Source: Dongia_A sp964542425 (GTDB lineage: Bacteria > Pseudomonadota > Alphaproteobacteria > Dongiales > Dongiaceae). From it: a stretch of DNA of 64,000 bases. The position numbers were made by a program, and so were the translations under genes. This document shows positions 59,042 to 64,000 of this stretch, one piece after another (position 1 is the first letter of the stretch; each line of letters starts with the position of its first letter). The stretch is taken from NCBI GenBank assembly GCA_964542425.1, contig CAZIUB010000061.1, positions 1 through 64,000 of the forward strand, written 5' to 3'. The notes below the pieces were generated by a model. It saw only the letters and a list, made by a program, of their open reading frames with translations, searched no databases and was not told the DNA's origin.

Positions 59042-60381
59042 TCCCGGACATCATGATTCCCGACAAGGCGCCACGCAAGCAGGAGCGGCCGCTGGCGCTC
59101 CTCAACGCGCGGCTCGTCGATCCCGCGACCAATCGCGACGAGATGGGGGGCGCGCTGGTGGAGGGTGGCACGATCCGCGAACTGGGGCCGGCGATCTCGC
59201 GGGCCAATGTCCCCGAAGATTGCGAGATCGTCGATTGCCACGGCCAAGTGCTGGCGCCGGGCCTCATCGACATGCGCGTGCAATTGCGCGAACCCGGCGA
59301 GGAGCACAAGGAGACGATCGAGAGCGCGAGCCGGGCGGCGGCGGCCGGCGGCGTCACCTCCATGGTCGCGCTGCCCAACACCCTACCCATCATGGACGAT
59401 GTGGCCGGGATCGAGTTCATCGCGAGACGCGCGCGCGAGATCAAGCGCACCAAGATCTATTGCTATGGCGCGTTGACCAAGGGGCTCGAAGGCCACGATC
59501 TGGTGGAGATGGGCCTGCTCGCGCAAAGCGGGGCGCTCGGCTTCACCGACGCGCTGAGCGCGGTCGCCGACGCCCAAGTGATGCGCCGCGCGCTTACCTA
59601 TGCCAGAGGCTTCGATCTCCTGGTGATCCAGCACCCGGAGGAGCCGGCCCTTGCCCAGGGCGGCGCCATGAACAACGGCGAATTGGCGACGCGCCTTGGC
59701 CTGCCCGGCATTCCTGCTTGCGCCGAGGTGATGATGATCGAGCGCGATCTCCATCTGGTGCGGCTATCGGGGGCGCGCTATCACGTCGCCCATGTCTCGA
59801 CCGAAGCGGCGATCGAGGCCATCAGGCGCGCGAAGAAAGAAGGCCTGCGCGTAACCTGCGACACCGCACCCCCCTATTTCTCGCTGAACGAGGTGGAGAT
59901 CGGCGATTATCGCTCTTTCGCCAAGCTGTCGCCGCCCTTGCGCGGCGAGGCCGATCGGCGCGCGATCGTGGCCGGGCTGGCGGAAGGCGTGATCGATTGC
60001 ATCGCCAGCGATCATGCGCCCCATGACGTCGAAAGCAAGCGCCTGCCCTTCGCCCAGGCCGAGACCGGAGTGATCGGGCTCGAGACCCTGCTGCCGGTCA
60101 GCCTGGAGCTCTATCACAAGGGGGCGATGACGCTAGGCGCCTTGTTGCGCGCGATGACGCACCACCCGGCGCGAATCCTGGGCCTGCCGCAAGGGCGCCT
60201 GGCCAAGGGGACGCCGGCCGATCTGGTGCTGTTCGACCCCGACCGGCCGCGCAAGATCGATGTCGCGCGCTTCCGCTCCAAATCCAAGAATTCGCCCTAT
60301 GACGGCAGGCCGGTGCAGGGAATGGTCATGCGCACCATCGTCGATGGGCGGAGCGTGTTCGTGGCCGAGAGCGAAGGATGA
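59038..60381 (+). CDS. pyrC: Dihydroorotase-like protein lacking zinc ligands (PyrX type)
   Basis: A 447 aa amidohydrolase-fold protein. The position of the canonical HxH metal motif reads DMRVQLREPG, so both histidines are missing; the TPHH segment is TAPPYF. The later SDHAPHD is kept. This is the pattern of PyrX/pseudo-DHOase subunits that assemble with ATCase in Pseudomonas and many alphaproteobacteria. An active PyrC elsewhere would be needed. ATG at 59038 overlaps pyrB; ATG at 59050 is possible. Confidence 0.88.
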   Translation: MIPDIMIPDKAPRKQERPLALLNARLVDPATNRDEMGGALVEGGTIRELGPAISRANVPEDCEIVDCHGQVLAPGLIDMRVQLREPGEEHKETIESASRAAAAGGVTSMVALPNTLPIMDDVAGIEFIARRAREIKRTKIYCYGALTKGLEGHDLVEMGLLAQSGALGFTDALSAVADAQVMRRALTYARGFDLLVIQHPEEPALAQGGAMNNGELATRLGLPGIPACAEVMMIERDLHLVRLSGARYHVAHVSTEAAIEAIRRAKKEGLRVTCDTAPPYFSLNEVEIGDYRSFAKLSPPLRGEADRRAIVAGLAEGVIDCIASDHAPHDVESKRLPFAQAETGVIGLETLLPVSLELYHKGAMTLGALLRAMTHHPARILGLPQGRLAKGTPADLVLFDPDRPRKIDVARFRSKSKNSPYDGRPVQGMVMRTIVDGRSVFVAESEG

Positions 60382-60394
60382 TGGGGGCCGAGAA

Positions 60395-61006
60395 ATGACC
60401 GGGGCGCTGCAATTCGTGCTGGCACTGCTTGCCGGTTATCTTCTGGGTTCGATCCCGTTCGGGCTTCTGCTCACGCGGGCGGGCGGGCTGGGCGATATCC
60501 GCAAGGTGGGTTCCGGCAATATCGGGGCGACCAACGTGCTGCGCACGGGTCGCAAGGACCTGGCCCTGGCCACGCTTCTCCTCGACGGGGCCAAGGGCGC
60601 GGCGGCGGTCCTGGTCGCGCGCATGATCGGCATGGAGCCCATGATCGTGCTGGTCGCAGGCGGAGCCGCCATCGTCGGGCACCTGTTTCCGATCTGGCTC
60701 GGCTTCAAGGGCGGCAAGGGCGTGGCCACGACGCTGGGCACGCTGATCGCCGCTGATTGGATGCTGGGGCTTGGCGCCTGCGTGCTCTGGGCCGGAACGG
60801 CAGCGCTCTTTCGGTATTCGTCGTTGGCCGCCCTGGTCGCGGTCGGGGGAGCGGCCGTGCTCGCGCTCTTGTTGGGGCGCGTGGACCAGGCATTGCTCGC
60901 GGGGTTCGCCGCGATCCTGGTCTTCCTCCGCCATCGCGAGAATATCAAGCGCCTGCTGAAAGGCACGGAGCCCCGAATCGGCAGCCGCAAGCCCGAGCCG
61001 ACCTAG
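60395..61006 (+). CDS. plsY: Acyl-phosphate glycerol-3-phosphate acyltransferase
   Basis: A 203 aa inner-membrane enzyme that makes lysophosphatidic acid from acyl-phosphate. The three PlsY motifs are seen: GSIPFGLLL, KVGSGNIGATNVLR and GFKGGKGVATTLG. Several hydrophobic segments fit the polytopic topology. The ATG at 60395 is chosen over the open frame in pyrC. It is 13 bases after the pyrC stop. Confidence 0.95.
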   Translation: MTGALQFVLALLAGYLLGSIPFGLLLTRAGGLGDIRKVGSGNIGATNVLRTGRKDLALATLLLDGAKGAAAVLVARMIGMEPMIVLVAGGAAIVGHLFPIWLGFKGGKGVATTLGTLIAADWMLGLGACVLWAGTAALFRYSSLAALVAVGGAAVLALLLGRVDQALLAGFAAILVFLRHRENIKRLLKGTEPRIGSRKPEPT

Positions 61007-61098
61007 GGCATGGCGCCCGCCGCCCAATTTTCCCTGTTTGGGCCAGAATGTTTTTCCGCTAGTGTCGAACGATCGGTGCTTCGATCGGATGCGGCCCC

Positions 61099-61890
61099 AT
61101 GAACCTGAGCCCGGCGCAACTGGAACGTTTCGAGCGGGATGGATTCCTGATCTTGCCCTCGCTCTTCTCGGCCGCCGAAATCGCCATCCTGTCGCGGGAA
61201 CTTCCGGCACTCTTCGCCGAGGATACGCCGGCCAACTTTCGCGAAAAGAACAGCGGCGTGGTGCGGACCGCGATGGGCCTGCACCTGCGCAACCCCGTGT
61301 TCGACCGGCTGGTGCGCCACCCGCGCTTCATCGGCCCGGCCATGCAATTGGCCGGCGACAATCTCTACGTCCAACAGGTCAAGGTAAACGTCAAGGCGGA
61401 ATTCGGCGGCGAGGCCTGGCAGTGGCATTACGATTTCGCGACCCATCGCGGCGAGGACGGATCGCCGGCGCCGCTGGCGCTCAATCTCCATGTCTTCCTC
61501 GATGACGTGAACGAATTCAACGGGCCGCTCTATTTCATTCCAGGCTCGCACCGACATGGCCCGGCGCCCTCGACGCTCGACACCGCGACGACCAGCTATC
61601 CGCTCTGGTGCGTTGACAACGACACGGTGGCAAGCCTCGTGGCCGAGGGCGGCATCGTCGCCGCCAAGGGCACGGCGGGAACCGGGCTCGTCTTCGGCGA
61701 TTGCCTGGTGCACGGCTCGCCGCCGAACATGTCGCCCTGGCCGCGCCGGATCTTCTCGCTGATCGTGAACCCGGTCGCCAACGCGCCCACCAGGCGGCGC
61801 CGGCCCGACCACCAGCACCATTACGATTTGACGCCGATCGTGCCGCTCGCCGACGACTGCCTGGTCGGTACTTCGCGCGCCGCCGAGTGA
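61099..61890 (+). CDS. Phytanoyl-CoA dioxygenase family protein
   Basis: A 263 aa Fe(II)/2-oxoglutarate-dependent dioxygenase. The facial triad is His110, Asp112 (WHYDF) and His205 (LVHGS), with an Arg-containing segment downstream (PRRIFSLIVN) for 2-oxoglutarate. Similar to the ectoine hydroxylase/PhyH group; no ectoine genes are nearby, so the substrate is open. It stands between plsY and dprA. Confidence 0.88.
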   Translation: MNLSPAQLERFERDGFLILPSLFSAAEIAILSRELPALFAEDTPANFREKNSGVVRTAMGLHLRNPVFDRLVRHPRFIGPAMQLAGDNLYVQQVKVNVKAEFGGEAWQWHYDFATHRGEDGSPAPLALNLHVFLDDVNEFNGPLYFIPGSHRHGPAPSTLDTATTSYPLWCVDNDTVASLVAEGGIVAAKGTAGTGLVFGDCLVHGSPPNMSPWPRRIFSLIVNPVANAPTRRRRPDHQHHYDLTPIVPLADDCLVGTSRAAE

Positions 61891-61956
61891 TCGGCTGGCG
61901 GGAAGCCCGAACCGAAGTAAATTGTAAAAAATACTCGGTGATCTACTTTAGACGGC

Positions 61957-63099
61957 ATGATGGTGGCACCCGCGAAGTTGCCGGAGTTGGAACGAATCGA
62001 GCGCCTGCGCCTGGCACGCTCCGAAGGCGTGGGCCCGGCCACCTGGCGCCGGCTCGTCGCCCGCTTCGGCACCGCCGCCGAGGCGATCCGGCATTTGCCC
62101 GAATTGTCGCGGCGCGGCGGCAGGGCGCAGCCGCTTCGCCCCTGCCCGCCAGCCACGATCGATGCCGAAATGAACGAGGTGAAGCGCCTGGGCGCGTGCC
62201 ACATCATCCTGGGCGAGGCCGATTATCCCTGGCGCCTTGGGGCGATCGACGACGCGCCGCCCGTGCTGGTGGTACTTGGCGGCACGCTCGGGAACGATCG
62301 CTCGATCGCCATCGTGGGCGCGCGCAACGCCTCGGCGAATGGTAAGCGCATCGCCCAGGATCTGGCGCGCGATCTCGCGGCCGCGGGTTTTTGCATTGTT
62401 TCGGGTCTCGCGCGCGGGATCGACGCCGCCGCCCATCAAGGCGCACTCGGCGCGGGACCTTCGGGCGGGGGCACCATCGCAATCGTGGCCGGCGGCGTCG
62501 ATGTGATCTATCCCCGGGAAAACGCGGACCTCACCCAAGCAATCGCCGAGGTGGGCGCCGTCGTTTCGGAAATGCCACCCGGATTGCAGCCGCGCGACAT
62601 CCATTTTCCGCGCCGCAACCGGATCATCGCCGGGCTCTCGATGGGCGTCATCGTGGTCGAGGCGGCGACCCGCTCCGGTTCGCTCATCACCGCGCGGCTG
62701 GCACTCGAACAGGGGCGCGAAGTGATGGCGGTTCCCGGCTCGCCCTTGGACCCCAGATGCCGCGGCGCCAACCGGCTGATTCGCGAGGGCGCCCTACTGA
62801 TAGAGGAGGCGGCCCAGGTGATCGAGGCCCTGGAGACGCTCCCTGGGCGCGGGGGCGCACCTGAATTCGATCGCAACGAATACAACCAATCCATTGATTC
62901 TGCGTTAAATTCAGAATTGGACCGGGTGCGGCGCGAGATCCGCTCGGCCTTGGGCCCCTCGCCGGTCGCGGTTGACGAATTGCTCCGGCAGTGTCAATCC
63001 TCCCCGCCCGTAATCGGGCAGGTGCTCCTGGAGCTGGACCTGGCGGGCCGGTTGGAGCGCCATCCCGGCAATCGCGTGTCACTGATCGTCGGCGCCTGA
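61957..63099 (+). CDS. dprA: DNA processing protein DprA/Smf
   Basis: A 380 aa protein that loads RecA on incoming single-stranded DNA in transformation. A SAM-like N-terminus (1-80) precedes the Rossmann core (AIVGARNASANGKRIA, SGLARGIDAAAH, VAGGVDVIYPREN, SGSLITARLALEQGR). A C-terminal winged helix (about 320-375) is present. ATG at 61957; ATG at 61960 also possible. Adjacent to topA as in many bacteria. Confidence 0.95.
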   Translation: MMVAPAKLPELERIERLRLARSEGVGPATWRRLVARFGTAAEAIRHLPELSRRGGRAQPLRPCPPATIDAEMNEVKRLGACHIILGEADYPWRLGAIDDAPPVLVVLGGTLGNDRSIAIVGARNASANGKRIAQDLARDLAAAGFCIVSGLARGIDAAAHQGALGAGPSGGGTIAIVAGGVDVIYPRENADLTQAIAEVGAVVSEMPPGLQPRDIHFPRRNRIIAGLSMGVIVVEAATRSGSLITARLALEQGREVMAVPGSPLDPRCRGANRLIREGALLIEEAAQVIEALETLPGRGGAPEFDRNEYNQSIDSALNSELDRVRREIRSALGPSPVAVDELLRQCQSSPPVIGQVLLELDLAGRLERHPGNRVSLIVGA

Positions 63100-63183
63100 A
63101 CCGCTCCCGTTTCCGGGATAGGGCGCCGGGCGGCCCAGGCTCGGCTGAACCGGTTTTGAGAACAGGATTGGCGTGCGAAACTC

Positions 63184-64000
63184 ATGAAGGTCGTCGTCGT
63201 CGAATCACCGGCCAAGGCCAAGACCATCAACAAATACCTGGGCGATGGCTATCATGTCCTCGCCAGCTTTGGCCATGTGCGCGATCTGCCGCCCAAGGAC
63301 GGCTCGGTGCGCCCGGAGGCCGGTTTCGCCATGGAATGGGAAATCGAGGGCCGCGGCGCCCAGCGCCTGAAGGAGATCGCGGCGGCGGTCAAGGGCGCGG
63401 AAAAACTGATCCTGGCGACCGACCCCGACCGCGAGGGCGAGGCCATCTCCTGGCACATCGTGGAAGCCTTGAAGGGCCGGCGGGCGCTGGACAAACTCCC
63501 GATCGAGCGGGTCGCCTTCAACGAGATCACCAAGCGCGCGGTCATGGAGGCGATCGCCAAGCCTCGGGCCATCGACCAGGAACTGGTTGACGCTTATCTG
63601 GCGCGGCGCGCGCTGGATTACCTGGTGGGGTTCACGCTCTCGCCGATCCTGTGGCGCAAATTGCCCGGCAGCCGGTCGGCGGGGCGCGTGCAATCGGTGG
63701 CGCTTCGGCTCATTTGCGAGCGCGAGGCCGAGATCGAGGCCTTCCGGGCGCGCGAATACTGGACCATCGAGGCCGAGTTCAAGGCGCCCGACGGCCAGGT
63801 GTTCGCCGCGCGGCTGACGCATCTCGGGGCCGAGAAACTCGAGAAATTCGATCTTTCGAACGAGACGCAAGCGCAAGCAGCACTCGCCAAGGTGCAAACG
63901 GGTGCCCCCTATCGCGTGAGCGAGGTCGAGCGCAAATCGGTCAAGCGCCACCCCTTCCCGCCCTTCACCACCTCGACCCTGCAGCAGGAAGCGAGCCGCA
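63184..64000 (+). CDS. topA: DNA topoisomerase I, N-terminal part
   Basis: Type IA topoisomerase, cut by the window end; 272 codons are visible. The TOPRIM domain starts MKVVVVESPAKAKTI and includes ILATDPDREGEAISWH, with its acidic triad. RALDYLVGFTLSPILWRKL and SAGRVQSVALRLI of domain IV follow, and the frame ends at PPFTTSTLQQEASR. The active tyrosine lies beyond the window. ATG at 63184 is 84 bases after dprA. Confidence 0.97.
   Translation, partial: MKVVVVESPAKAKTINKYLGDGYHVLASFGHVRDLPPKDGSVRPEAGFAMEWEIEGRGAQRLKEIAAAVKGAEKLILATDPDREGEAISWHIVEALKGRRALDKLPIERVAFNEITKRAVMEAIAKPRAIDQELVDAYLARRALDYLVGFTLSPILWRKLPGSRSAGRVQSVALRLICEREAEIEAFRAREYWTIEAEFKAPDGQVFAARLTHLGAEKLEKFDLSNETQAQAALAKVQTGAPYRVSEVERKSVKRHPFPPFTTSTLQQEASR

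Noticed and set aside
61060..61090. Third CTAGTGTC mini-element upstream of the PhyH gene
   Set aside because: CTAGTGTCGAACG is present but no matching GACACTAG end was found, so chance similarity cannot be excluded.

Overview
The window reads as a chromosomal segment of a GC-rich free-living alphaproteobacterium, most likely near the Rhodospirillales. The evidence is the purC-purS-purQ-purL-bolA-grxD order, the DUF1476 (F1-ATPase zeta-inhibitor) gene nearby, a pyrB-pyrC-plsY...dprA-topA run, a CGFS monothiol glutaredoxin next to BolA, a SigF/NrsF pair of the Caulobacter type, and dispersed GTCATGCCCGG-type palindromes. Taxonomy is inferred; no rRNA, tRNA, phage or CRISPR was seen.

Layout. 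0.2-2.6 kb: map, radC and a DODA-type dioxygenase. 2.8-10.1 kb: an oligopeptide ABC importer (oppABCDF-like) followed by an S9 peptidase, a plausible peptide uptake and cleavage unit. 10.1-21 kb: purine operon with bolA and grxD, then an orphan Zur-box znuA, a TANGO2/NRDE gene, a zeta inhibitor, a GNAT, a membrane desaturase and purB. This stretch is littered with a composite hairpin repeat, called A-B here. 21-25.2 kb: a solitary XRE regulator, DUF1272, SDR, EutQ-like cupin and a large flavin/Fe-S oxidoreductase. 25.3-27.0 kb: an ECF42 sigma factor with its DGPF partner and a matching promoter. 27.2-32.6 kb: a MloK1-like K+ channel, then a metal-stress island (DoxX, DUF2063, DUF692/MNIO, DUF2282 precursor; divergent sigF-nrsF) whose far side carries a deleted remnant of the same channel.

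33-35 kb: a drug/metabolite transporter and rpsD, with its own promoter and terminator. 35.2-38.4 kb: putrescine-type gamma-glutamyl ligase and class III aminotransferase. 38.5-46.1 kb: a carbohydrate ABC importer with LacI regulator, sugar isomerase and Gfo/Idh/MocA oxidoreductase, all on the minus strand. 46.2-48.1 kb: a fatty-acid hydroxylase-like gene coupled to a divergent PanB homologue; it shares an operator-like leader with the sugar operon. 48.2-51.4 kb: a BTAD/TolB-like/TPR protein broken by an in-frame TGA. 51.6-55.9 kb: a Cys-rich HTH regulator divergent from an MFS gene, a second MFS gene and ruvX. 56-64 kb: higB relic with higA, CaiB, pyrB, pyrC-like, plsY, PhyH dioxygenase, dprA and the start of topA.

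The strongest observations are: the A-B repeat family (five copies plus a fragment, one with a tandem mini-element pair nested in it); the channel remnant bracketing the buf/sigF island; the shared leader linking two operons; and the single TGA splitting an otherwise continuous 1072-codon frame.
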